Assembly (NCBI GenBank): GCA_041690355.1
Contig: JAWLHK010000036.1
Coordinates: 1-17,851, forward strand
DNA length: 17,851 nt
Origin: JAWLHK01 sp041690355 [NCBI: bacterium]
GTDB lineage: Bacteria > J088 > JAWLBW01
Reading direction: 5' to 3'
Part shown: positions 1-6,805 of the stretch, piece after piece
Position numbering within the stretch: position 1 is the stretch's first letter
How the letters are laid out: each line of letters opens with the position of its first letter
Translations under genes and position numbers: made by a program
The notes under the pieces: model-generated
What the model saw: the letters and a program-made list of their open reading frames with translations, nothing else
Database searches by the model: none
What the model was told of the DNA's origin: nothing

Positions 1-284
1 GCGCCGGGCCCCGTTCTCCCTCGCCCCGGGGGGCGAGCCGCAACGAACGCCTCACGCGGGCGGTCGAGGCCGGTGAGGCGCGCTTCATACTTCAGGTCCG
101 CCGCCGCCGACCGTTCGGCCGCTGGGTCGACGTGGCCTGGTTGCACCTCGAGCGCCCGATCGACGCCGACGACCGGCGCCTGCACTTCTCGCCGTTCCGT
201 AACGGCATGGGCATCCGCCCGCGGGGGCTCGTGCAGATCATGCGGCGCAGGGCCTACCGGGCGGGCCAGGCAGCGCGGGGCTGA
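1..284 (+). CDS. 3' end of a hypothetical protein (partial)
   Basis: An open frame runs in from the left edge and stops at TGA 282-284; the first complete codon is at 3. The 93 visible codons have G or C at most third positions, as real genes do here. The readable part contains RFILQVRRRRPFGRWVDVAW and later RLHFSPFRNGMGIRPRG, and ends in a strongly basic tail rich in Arg. I do not recognise a family. No membrane segment or metal-binding motif is visible in this part. It could be a soluble enzyme domain, but no function is proposed. The start and the N-terminal part lie outside the window. Confidence 0.6.
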   Translation, partial: AGPRSPSPRGASRNERLTRAVEAGEARFILQVRRRRPFGRWVDVAWLHLERPIDADDRRLHFSPFRNGMGIRPRGLVQIMRRRAYRAGQAARG

Positions 285-296
285 ACCCCGCGTTGC

Positions 297-330
297 CAGT
301 CTTCAGTCTTCGGTCGTCAGTCATCAGTCT
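297..330. repeat. Short CAGTC-type intergenic repeat, copy 1
   Basis: The stretch holds CAGTCTTCAGTC (297-308), then GTCGTCAGTC (313-322) and a further ATCAGTC, so it is a run of degenerate 7-mers built on (T)CAGTC. The same two strings recur just after the next gene at 1651-1669. An A-rich tract (331-375) follows, much lower in GC than its surroundings. It looks like a dispersed intergenic repeat family; its function is unknown. Confidence 0.55.
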
Positions 331-389
331 CGACGAACGGAAAAAAGAAAAACCAAAAACGGAAAAACTCAAACCGACGCGCCGCTTGG

Positions 390-401
390 TAGACTGTGGG
401 A
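390..401 (+). promoter_or_regulatory. -10 element placed for a leaderless transcript
   Basis: TAGACT (390-395) matches TATAAT at four of six positions, including the key TA and final T. Exactly six bases follow before ATG at 402, so transcription would begin at or next to the start codon. No Shine-Dalgarno sequence and no convincing -35 box are visible. The same arrangement is seen at 6323 and, on the minus strand, at 4692. Confidence 0.45.
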
Positions 402-1649
402 ATGCGTTTTTCACGTCTCCCCCTTCTTGCATTCCTCTCCGTGCTTGCCCTCTCGGGTTGCCAGGAACTCAAACAGCGCGTCGTTCTGCTCATGACCCCC
501 GACTACGAGGCCGAGCCGACCGACGGCCATCTGCAGCCCATCTTCGAAGGACTCGACGCCGACCGCGAGCGAATCGCCGTGCGCCTGACCCCGTTTCTCA
601 CCGACGTGGCCCAGGTCACCGATATCCAATTCGCGCCCGCGGTGACCGGCGTGGAACCGTGGCTCGTCGTGCTGCAGAAAACCGGCGAAGGGCGCCGCTT
701 CGCGCTCGACGGGGCCCCGCGCGGCACTCTGTTCACCGTTCCCGTAGTCACCGGATCGGAGCAGGGGCTGCTCGGCCTCGCCTTCCATCCGCGGTTCGTG
801 CAGAACGGCCGCTTCTTCGTGAACGCCACCGTGCGCAAGGGGAACGAGGACGTCAGCCAGGTGCAGGCGTGGTCCATGAATCCCCTGGATCCGTCCGCAC
901 CCGCCCGCCCCGGAAGGGTGATTCTCGAAGTCGTGCAACCCTACCCGAACCACAACGCCGGCCAGCTCGCCTTCGGTCCCGACGGCATGCTCTACGTCGG
1001 CTGGGGCGACGGCGGCTGGCGCAACGATCCGCACGGTCACGGCCAGAATCGTTCCACATTGCTCGGCGCCATGCTGCGCATCGATGTGGATCGCGAAGAA
1101 CAGGGGCGCGCCTATGCGATTCCCCGCGACAACCCGTTCGTCGGCCAGAAGGGTGTCCGTCCCGAAATCTGGGCCTGGGGGTTCCGTAATCCGTGGCGTT
1201 ACGGCTTCGCGCCCGACGGCCGCCTCGTGGTCGCCGACGTCGGCCAGGATGCCTGGGAAGAGATCGATATCGTCGTGCGCGGCGGGAACTATGGGTGGAA
1301 CATCCGCGAAGGGAACCACTGCTTCGAGCCGAAGGAAGACTGCCCGGCCGAGGGGCTGGCAGATCCGATCTACGAGTACGGGCGTGACGAAGGGCAGTCC
1401 ATTACGGGCGGCTATGTGTATGCCGGGACCAGGATTCCCGCATTGCGGAACCTGTACGTCTTCGGCGACTTCGTCTCGGGACGGCTGTGGGCCATCCCCC
1501 TGCCGGCCGACGGCGCCCCCGTCAAGGCGGCGTTCACGCTCGCGAAGTGGCCGATTCTCGTTTCCACCTTCGGCCGCGACCCGGCCGGCGAACTCTATGT
1601 CGCCGACTTCGCCAGCGCCACCATCTTCCGCCTCGACCCCGGGGACTGA
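402..1649 (+). CDS. PQQ-dependent sugar dehydrogenase lipoprotein (GSDH family)
   Basis: This 415-residue protein is a beta-propeller dehydrogenase of the soluble glucose/sorbosone dehydrogenase family, which oxidises sugars with pyrroloquinoline quinone. The N-terminus has a basic end, a hydrophobic stretch and the lipobox LSGC, so a membrane-anchored lipoprotein is expected. Family motifs include NHNAGQLAFGPDG, whose His184 aligns by eye with the catalytic His of soluble glucose dehydrogenase, then GFRNPWR (Arg262) and NYGWNIREGNHC. ATG 402 is preferred to GTG 396 because the signal sequence begins there and because of the upstream -10 element. Short repeats lie on both sides. The substrate is unknown, and some relatives bind other sugars or have no proven activity. 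Confidence 0.9.
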   Translation: MRFSRLPLLAFLSVLALSGCQELKQRVVLLMTPDYEAEPTDGHLQPIFEGLDADRERIAVRLTPFLTDVAQVTDIQFAPAVTGVEPWLVVLQKTGEGRRFALDGAPRGTLFTVPVVTGSEQGLLGLAFHPRFVQNGRFFVNATVRKGNEDVSQVQAWSMNPLDPSAPARPGRVILEVVQPYPNHNAGQLAFGPDGMLYVGWGDGGWRNDPHGHGQNRSTLLGAMLRIDVDREEQGRAYAIPRDNPFVGQKGVRPEIWAWGFRNPWRYGFAPDGRLVVADVGQDAWEEIDIVVRGGNYGWNIREGNHCFEPKEDCPAEGLADPIYEYGRDEGQSITGGYVYAGTRIPALRNLYVFGDFVSGRLWAIPLPADGAPVKAAFTLAKWPILVSTFGRDPAGELYVADFASATIFRLDPGD

Positions 1650-1650
1650 G

Positions 1651-1669
1651 CAGTCTTCAGTCGTCAGTC
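1651..1669. repeat. Short CAGTC-type intergenic repeat, copy 2
   Basis: CAGTCTTCAGTC (1651-1662), running on into GTCGTCAGTC (1660-1669), begins two bases after the stop codon of the dehydrogenase gene. It shares both strings with the repeat at 297-322. The rest of the 208-base space down to the convergent kinase gene shows no gene and no clear terminator. Confidence 0.55.
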
Positions 1670-1857
1670 GATTGCCGTTCGTATCGAGTCGACGGCCGGC
1701 AGCAGCGCCCCTCCCTCCCGTCGGGACAGGCTCCGGCGACGGCGAGACAGGCGCATGAGTGCCCAAGTGGGTCCTCTCGCTGTCGCGCTCACTCCGTTAC
1801 GCGCCGTCAGCTCGAGGCGAACGGGTTCCGGAATCGAAGCGAAAGACGACGCGCGCG

Positions 1858-3816
1858 TCAGCCCTCGTCCAGGACTTCGCGCAGCTTGCGGGCCAGCGAT
1901 TCCGGCGAGAACGGCTTCTGGAGAAACGACGTCCCCTTCTCGAGCACGCCGTGGTGCACGATGACGTCGTCGGTGTAGCCCGACATGAAGAGCACGCGCA
2001 GTTCGGGGCGCAGTCTGGCCGCTTCCCGCGCAAGTTCTGCCCCGTTCATGCCCGGCATGATGACGTCGGAAAAGAGCAGGTCGATCGGGCCGGCGTGCTC
2101 CCTGCAGATCACGAGCGCGTCGGCGCCGCTGCGGGCCTCGAGCACACGGTATCCATTCTTCTGCAGGATGCGCCGCGCCAGATCGCGCACCATGTCGGCG
2201 TCTTCGACAAGCAGTACGGTCTCGGTGCCGCGGCGCACGATGGGAGCCTCGACGGCGGCCGCTTCTTCGGCGGTCCCCTTCTGCGCAACCGGAAGATAAA
2301 TCTTGAACGTCGTCCCCTGCCCCGGCTCGCTGTACACCCAGACATGGCCGCCGCTCTGCTTCACGATGCCGTAGACGGTCGAGAGACCGAGCCCCGTGCC
2401 GCGCCCCTGTTCCTTCGTCGTGAAGAACGGCTCGAAGATGTGCTTCTGGGTCTCGACGTCCATCCCGATACCAGTATCGCTGACCATGAGCAGCACGTAT
2501 GAGCCGGGGCGCACTTCGAAGTGGCCGCTCGAATAGTTTTCGTCCAGCTCGACGTTGCGCGTTTCGAGAATGATCTTCCCGCCGTGCGGCATGGCATCGC
2601 GCGAGTTGACGACCAGGTTCATGATCACCTGTTCGATCTGGCCGGGGTCGGCCACGACGCTCCCCAGCGAACTGCCGAGGCGCGTCACGAACTCGACGTC
2701 TTCTCCGATGAGCCGCCGAAACATGCGCTCGATGTTTGTCACCAGCAGATTGAGGTCGAGCAGGCGCGGCTGCAGCACCTGGCGGCGGCTGAACGCAAGC
2801 AGCTGCCGCGTCAGCGATTCGGCCTTCTCGCTGGCCTTGACCACCGATTCGATTTCGTGGCGCACGGGGTGGTCCTCGTAGAGCTCCTCGAGGGCCATTT
2901 CGCTGTTGACCTTGATGACGGTGAGCAGATTGTTGAAATCGTGCGCGATGCCCCCGGCGAGGCGGCCGATGGCCTCCATCTTCTGGGCCTGACGCAGCTG
3001 CTCTTCGCTCTGTTCGAGCGCCTTTTCGGCGCGCGCGCGCTCCCGCGACTCCACCGTCAGCCGCTCGCCCAGCTCCTGGCGTGCGCGGCGCAGAATCGCC
3101 TCGGTTTCCTTCTGTTCCGTGATGTCGCGCGCGATGCAGAGAATGCGGATGCCGTCGGGCGTCTGCAGGGGACCCAGGCTGATGTCGACGGGAAACTCGC
3201 TGCCGTCTTTCCGGCGCGCGAACAGTTCCATTCCCGTGCCCATCTTGCGCATGTGGGGCGATTTCTGAAAGCCCTGACGGTGGCCGACGTGCTGCGCGCG
3301 AAAGCGCTCGGGCATGAGCATTTCCATGGGCCGTCCCACGAGCTCGCTGCGCTGAAACCCGAAGAGCGACTCGGCCTTGCCGTTCATGCGCGCGACGCTG
3401 CCCCGGTCGTCGATCACCAGGATCGCATCCGGCGCAAACTCGAACAGCCCTTCGAAAAGCAGGTAGTCCGGCGCAGCAGACTCGACGCGACCCTTTCCCT
3501 GCTCGCCGAGCGCGAGGGCGATCTGCTCTTCATCGAGCGAGGCGAGCACCGTCGCCCCCGCCTTCTGCAGGGCCTTGACGCGACTGCGCGGGGCGCCGTA
3601 GACGGCAAGACACGCGCCCGACTTCACGAGGCGCACGGCCTCGTGGGTCTTCAACGCATCGGCGGCCGCGAACACGAGTGCGTCTTCAATACCGTCGCGC
3701 AGCAGGGCCGTGCACGATCGGCTGACCTTGACCTGCAGGTCGCGGGCCTCGAGAAGCTTGCGGAGATGCGAACGGGATGCGGCGTCGCCGCCGAATAAAC
3801 ACACACGTACAGGCAC
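1858..3816 (-). CDS. PAS-containing hybrid sensor histidine kinase
   Basis: This 652-residue, soluble-looking kinase has no membrane segment. Residues 1-110 resemble a response-regulator receiver fold but lack an obvious phosphorylatable Asp. A PAS domain follows (about 120-235; FEFAPDAILVIDDRG up to ARDITEQK), then a coiled coil. The dimerisation domain has its phosphoacceptor His292 in GGIAHDFNNLL. The ATPase domain has NLVVNSRDAM, DTGIGMD and GRGTGLGLSTVYGIVKQSGG. A C-terminal receiver (about 535-652) has Asp584 in FSDVIMPGMNG and a conserved LQKPF lysine. Phosphate would pass from His292 to Asp584, and a partner with an output domain is not in the window. The GTG start at 3816 follows the fatty acid hydroxylase gene by 44 bases on the same strand, so co-transcription is plausible. 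The signal sensed is unknown. Confidence 0.9.
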   Translation of the reverse strand: MPVRVCLFGGDAASRSHLRKLLEARDLQVKVSRSCTALLRDGIEDALVFAAADALKTHEAVRLVKSGACLAVYGAPRSRVKALQKAGATVLASLDEEQIALALGEQGKGRVESAAPDYLLFEGLFEFAPDAILVIDDRGSVARMNGKAESLFGFQRSELVGRPMEMLMPERFRAQHVGHRQGFQKSPHMRKMGTGMELFARRKDGSEFPVDISLGPLQTPDGIRILCIARDITEQKETEAILRRARQELGERLTVESRERARAEKALEQSEEQLRQAQKMEAIGRLAGGIAHDFNNLLTVIKVNSEMALEELYEDHPVRHEIESVVKASEKAESLTRQLLAFSRRQVLQPRLLDLNLLVTNIERMFRRLIGEDVEFVTRLGSSLGSVVADPGQIEQVIMNLVVNSRDAMPHGGKIILETRNVELDENYSSGHFEVRPGSYVLLMVSDTGIGMDVETQKHIFEPFFTTKEQGRGTGLGLSTVYGIVKQSGGHVWVYSEPGQGTTFKIYLPVAQKGTAEEAAAVEAPIVRRGTETVLLVEDADMVRDLARRILQKNGYRVLEARSGADALVICREHAGPIDLLFSDVIMPGMNGAELAREAARLRPELRVLFMSGYTDDVIVHHGVLEKGTSFLQKPFSPESLARKLREVLDEG

Positions 3817-3860
3817 CCTATCACGATCCCAGATCGGAGAGGAGAGAGCAAGGGCGATGT

Positions 3861-4685
3861 TCAGGGATTCTCAGGCTGAGACGCAGTGACGGGCTCTGCC
3901 TGTCCCATGCGTGGGGATCTGCGGAAGGGGAACGCCAGCAATCCGAGAAACGTGAGCCCGGCATCATCCGGCTCAGCCAGCCCGAGGGCAAACCCGTTCC
4001 GGGCACGCGACGTATAGGTCCCGAGCAGACGATCCCAGATCGACAGGCAGAAAGAGTAGTTGGAGTCGTGCTCGTCGCGTCGCTGCGAATGGTGTATGAG
4101 GTGCATCTCCGGGGTCACGAGCAACGCGCGCACCCAGGGTTCGCCGCGGCCGAGCGAAACGTTCGCATGCGTGAACAGGCTCATGGCGTTGAGGAGAACC
4201 TCGAACGCCACCACGGCCGCCGCGGGGATGCCCAATGCCACGATCCAGACGGCCTTGTATCCGAGCGAAAGCAGAATTTCGACCGGATGAAAGCGGATGC
4301 CGCTCGACACATCCATCGTGCGATCGGTGTGGTGAACGGCGTGCAGCCGCCACAGCCAGGGAACACGGTGAAAGAGGCGGTGCTGCAGATAAATGGCGAA
4401 ATCGAGCGCAAGAATGGCGGCGAGCACGCGCGCGGCCTCGGGGAGCGGAACCCGGTTCAGCAGGCCGAGCCCCTTGTCGGCCGCCCAGACGGAAATCCCT
4501 ACGGCCCCCAGCGGCGCAATTACACGCATCGCAACCGCGCCGGCCACCGAAAGCCCGAAGTTGAGCGGCCACCGCCGGCGCCGCGCCGAGGGGGCTCGAC
4601 GGGCGGGACGCGCCCCTTCCCAAAGTGCAAGCAACAGGACGAGCCCACCGAAAACCCCCACGCGAATGGCGACTTCAAACGACAT
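3861..4685 (-). CDS. Sterol desaturase / fatty acid hydroxylase family membrane protein
   Basis: This 274-residue integral membrane protein has four or so hydrophobic segments and the histidine clusters of the di-iron fatty acid hydroxylase superfamily: HRLFH, then HAVHH within RLHAVHHTDRTMDVSSG, FHPVE, and HLIHHS followed by DSNYSF. In the family these bind two irons that use O2 to hydroxylate or desaturate lipids. The open frame extends upstream to 5210, but ATG 4685 (MSFEVAIRV) fits the family start. The upstream part runs antisense to the next operon and is spurious. A -10-like CACAAT ends six bases before this ATG. The GGGAGG between them touches the start codon and is too close to serve as a ribosome site. 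The lipid substrate cannot be told. Confidence 0.85.
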   Translation of the reverse strand: MSFEVAIRVGVFGGLVLLLALWEGARPARRAPSARRRRWPLNFGLSVAGAVAMRVIAPLGAVGISVWAADKGLGLLNRVPLPEAARVLAAILALDFAIYLQHRLFHRVPWLWRLHAVHHTDRTMDVSSGIRFHPVEILLSLGYKAVWIVALGIPAAAVVAFEVLLNAMSLFTHANVSLGRGEPWVRALLVTPEMHLIHHSQRRDEHDSNYSFCLSIWDRLLGTYTSRARNGFALGLAEPDDAGLTFLGLLAFPFRRSPRMGQAEPVTASQPENP

Positions 4686-4697
4686 CCTCCCATTGTG
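4686..4697 (-). promoter_or_regulatory. -10 element directly before the fatty acid hydroxylase start
   Basis: Read on the minus strand, CACAAT (4697-4692) is followed by six bases and then ATG at 4685. The geometry is the same as before the dehydrogenase gene and the Pyr_excise gene. The hexamer matches TATAAT at four of six positions, but the first T is missing, so this is the weakest of the three examples. Confidence 0.35.
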
Positions 4698-4832
4698 CCC
4701 GAAAAAAAACGCGCCTTCAGCAAATGCATCTTGACAGAACACCCTGAATCGAAATAGAACAGTGGAATTCCCACCGATCAGCACCCTCGAGCGGACTCTG
4801 TGCGCCGCCTCACAGCGGGAAGCCCCTGCGCC

Positions 4833-4841
4833 TGATAGAAT
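4833..4841 (+). promoter_or_regulatory. Extended -10 promoter for the small-protein/FIST operon
   Basis: TGATAGAAT combines the TGn extension with the -10 hexamer TAGAAT (4836-4841). A start near 4848 would give an untranslated leader of about 48 bases ending in a good AAGGAG ribosome site (4880-4885). No -35 box is evident at the standard distance. A separate TTGACA at 4731-4736, with TAGAAC 18 bases further on, is a weaker alternative. Confidence 0.4.
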
Positions 4842-4895
4842 CTCTGTTTCGATTTTCCCGATCCGGCTGCCGTGCAGCCAAGGAGAACGCGCCTC

Positions 4896-5096
4896 ATGAG
4901 CAACGTGGAGAAACTGATCGACCTGATCTGCGCCGAACGGCAGCGGGTCACTGGCACGCCGCCGAATCTCACGCGAGCCCGCCTCTCGCTGAAGGTCGGC
5001 GTCGACCTGACCGACCGCCGCGAGCTGGACCGCGGCGCCAACCTCGAATCCAAAATCCGGGACGCCGCCCAGGCGCTCGGCATCACGCTCGCCTAA
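4896..5096 (+). CDS. Unknown 66-residue protein upstream of FIST
   Basis: A small acidic/basic soluble protein beginning MSNVEKLIDLICAERQRVTG. I do not recognise a family. It has no Cys pair, membrane segment or signal peptide. Its C-terminal half reads as an amphipathic helix (LESKIRDAAQALGI). ATG 4896 is chosen over ATG 4872 because AAGGAG (4880-4885) lies ten bases before it. The stop TAA overlaps a TAAGGAG that serves the FIST gene, whose ATG is ten bases further on, so the two genes are translated from one message. The tight pairing suggests a partner or regulator of the FIST protein, but this is inference only. Confidence 0.7.
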   Translation: MSNVEKLIDLICAERQRVTGTPPNLTRARLSLKVGVDLTDRRELDRGANLESKIRDAAQALGITLA

Positions 5097-5106
5097 GGAG
5101 ACCCCC

Positions 5107-6237
5107 ATGAGCACCCAGATCACCGAATCGTTCGTCTCAGCCGCGAGCCGCGCCGAAAAAATCGCCGACGTCGTCGCCGACATCACGCGCCGCATCGACC
5201 CGAAAACCACCGTGCTGCTGAACGTCTTCTTCTCGTCGCGCTATCCGGCCCAGGAAATGGCCGCGGCGCTGCAGGCCGCCTATCCTGAAACGCACGTCAT
5301 CGGCTGCACCACGGCCGGCGAACTGAGCAACGAAGGGTTCACCGAGCAGGCCGTGTCGGCGTTCGGATTCATGAAGGGGGGCGTGAGCCGCCTGGCCGTG
5401 GCCGTGGCCGAGAACTGCAATCAGAATGCGGCTCCCATCTCGGCGGCCCTCAAGAAAATCGCCGGCGAGCTGAACGTCGATCTGAACCGCCTGGCCCCCG
5501 ATCGCTACCTCGGCATCGTGCTCACCGACGGCAACTCGGGGCACGAAGAGTTCGTCATGGATACCCTGGCCGCCGAAGCTTTCAACCTGACGTTCGTCGG
5601 CGGCTCGGCCGGCGACGACCTGCAGTTCAAGCAGGCCTTCGTACTGGCCGACGGCAAGGCCTACTCCAATTCCGCCGTGCTGGCGCTGATCGAGACGGCC
5701 CGCCCCTTCACCATCGTGAAGACGCAGAGTTTCCGCACGACGGGACGCATCTGGGAAGTGACGAAGGCCGACCCGAAAAACCGCATCGTCTATGAACTGG
5801 ACGGCAAGCCCGCGGCGCAGGCGTATGCCGAAGCCCTGAGCATTCCGAAAGAACAGATCGGCGACCGCTTCATGTCGAACCCCATCGGCCTGCTCGTCGG
5901 CAGCGTGCCGTTCGTGCGCAGCCCGCAGCGGCTCGAGGGTGACGCCATCCGCTTCTACTGCCAGGTCAACGAAGGCTCGCGCGTGCACCTGCTCGAGTCG
6001 GGTGACATGGTCACCGATACGCGCGCCGATCTGGAGAAGGCGCGCCAGGGCCTCGGGGCGCTGAGCGGCATGCTTGTCTTCAACTGCATCCTGCGTTATC
6101 TGGATGCGAAGAACCGCAACATCGTCGACCAGCTCGGTAAGACCTACGATCTGGCCCCGGCTGCCGGCTTCAATACGTACGGGGAACAGTACCTGGGACA
6201 CATCAACCAGACCGCCACGGTGGTCTGCTTCTCCTGA
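5107..6237 (+). CDS. FIST N/C-domain sensory protein
   Basis: The 376 residues match the FIST architecture: FIST_N over about residues 30-215 (VLLNVFFSSRYPAQEM, then HVIGCTTAGELSNEGF, FVGGSAGDDLQFKQ) and FIST_C over about 220-370 (SFRTTGRIWEVTKADPKNRI, with FNCILRYLDAKN and GFNTYGEQYLGHINQT near the end). FIST proteins are thought to sense small ligands and often work with two-component or chemotaxis proteins. This copy stands alone, without a kinase, cyclase or methyl-accepting domain, so it would need a separate output. It is soluble and cytoplasmic by sequence. A ribosome site lies in the TAAGGAG that overlaps the preceding stop. The gene ends just before a strong terminator. A histidine kinase and a chemoreceptor are encoded nearby but in other transcription units. 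Confidence 0.9.
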   Translation: MSTQITESFVSAASRAEKIADVVADITRRIDPKTTVLLNVFFSSRYPAQEMAAALQAAYPETHVIGCTTAGELSNEGFTEQAVSAFGFMKGGVSRLAVAVAENCNQNAAPISAALKKIAGELNVDLNRLAPDRYLGIVLTDGNSGHEEFVMDTLAAEAFNLTFVGGSAGDDLQFKQAFVLADGKAYSNSAVLALIETARPFTIVKTQSFRTTGRIWEVTKADPKNRIVYELDGKPAAQAYAEALSIPKEQIGDRFMSNPIGLLVGSVPFVRSPQRLEGDAIRFYCQVNEGSRVHLLESGDMVTDTRADLEKARQGLGALSGMLVFNCILRYLDAKNRNIVDQLGKTYDLAPAAGFNTYGEQYLGHINQTATVVCFS

Positions 6238-6258
6238 CGGTACCCCCGCGTTCGCTTC

Positions 6259-6284
6259 GGCCGCCTTCGGGCGGCCTTTTTTTT
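6259..6284 (+). terminator. Rho-independent terminator of the FIST operon
   Basis: Perfect seven-base stem GGCCGCC/GGCGGCC (6259-6265 with 6270-6276), a TTCG tetraloop and eight Ts (6277-6284), beginning 21 bases after the FIST stop codon. Confidence 0.92.
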
Positions 6285-6322
6285 GGTTCCCCCTCCGGAT
6301 ACGCCGGCCATCCCGATGCGCA

Positions 6323-6334
6323 TATCATGGGGGC
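6323..6334 (+). promoter_or_regulatory. -10 element placed for a leaderless transcript
   Basis: TATCAT (6323-6328) differs from TATAAT at one position and is followed by six bases and then ATG at 6335. There is no Shine-Dalgarno sequence between them, so the message would start at or next to the start codon. The upstream gene is closed off by a terminator, so a promoter is needed here. Confidence 0.5.
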
Positions 6335-6805
6335 ATGCAGACCTTCTTCTGCGAATGGGAGCCGGAGGCATGCGCGCGCGTCCTCGATCGCCTGCGGCTC
6401 GGCAAGCAGCGCATCGAGGCCATCCAGGTGGCGCGCATTCTGACGGAAACCACCGACAAGCGCGGTTGGCGCGGGCATCCCGCCGTGCGCATGTGGCGGC
6501 CGTGGGTTCCCTACCTCGTGCACCGCTACATCCCGGCGCTGCTGGCCGAGTGGCGGGCGCGCGGCTACGAAAGCCCCCGCTGTGAAGCGTATCTGCGTGA
6601 GCTGCAGACCGTGGTTCCGCATGCGGGGCCGCGTCCGGCCTGGGTGACCGAGCCATTCATCCGCGCACACCGCGCGGCGCTCATTCGCAAGGCTCCCGAT
6701 CACTATGGCCGGCTGTGGCCCGGCGTGCCGGCCGAGCTGCCGCTTATCTGGCCGCCGGATGCCGGCGCAGGCGCCGCAAAGTCAGCCAGAGGGCCGAGGC
6801 CATGA
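6335..6805 (+). CDS. Pyr_excise-family protein (pyrimidine-dimer DNA glycosylase-like, MSMEG_6728 type)
   Basis: A 156-residue protein beginning MQTFFCEWEPEACARVLDRL. The pattern of an early VLDRLRLGKQRIEA segment followed by GWRGHPAVRMWRPW is typical of the bacterial MSMEG_6728 group within the Pyr_excise family, whose founder is T4 endonuclease V (a glycosylase/lyase acting on UV-induced pyrimidine dimers). The open frame extends upstream into the FIST gene, but ATG 6335, preceded by the -10 element, gives the family N-terminus. The last 62 bases overlap the end of the convergent phosphodiesterase gene. The C-terminal tail is rich in Ala, Gly and Pro and is probably disordered. A repair role is inferred from the family; activity for this bacterial branch is not certain. 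Confidence 0.75.
   Translation: MQTFFCEWEPEACARVLDRLRLGKQRIEAIQVARILTETTDKRGWRGHPAVRMWRPWVPYLVHRYIPALLAEWRARGYESPRCEAYLRELQTVVPHAGPRPAWVTEPFIRAHRAALIRKAPDHYGRLWPGVPAELPLIWPPDAGAGAAKSARGPRP

Noticed and set aside
411-1766. 451-residue minus-strand open frame opposite the dehydrogenase
   Set aside because: It is a high-GC shadow: the opposite strand has clear family motifs and a lipoprotein signal.
2521-3798. 425-residue plus-strand open frame opposite the histidine kinase
   Set aside because: Shadow frame. The minus strand carries PAS, H-box, ATPase and receiver motifs.
4731-4760. TTGACA with TAGAAC 18 bases on, as promoter for the FIST operon
   Set aside because: The -35 is perfect but the -10 is poor and would give a leader of about 130 bases; the extended -10 at 4833 is nearer. 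Not excluded.
4686-5210. N-terminal extension of the fatty acid hydroxylase frame
   Set aside because: It runs antisense through the small-protein gene and the start of FIST, has no family match by eye, and the family N-terminus fits ATG 4685.
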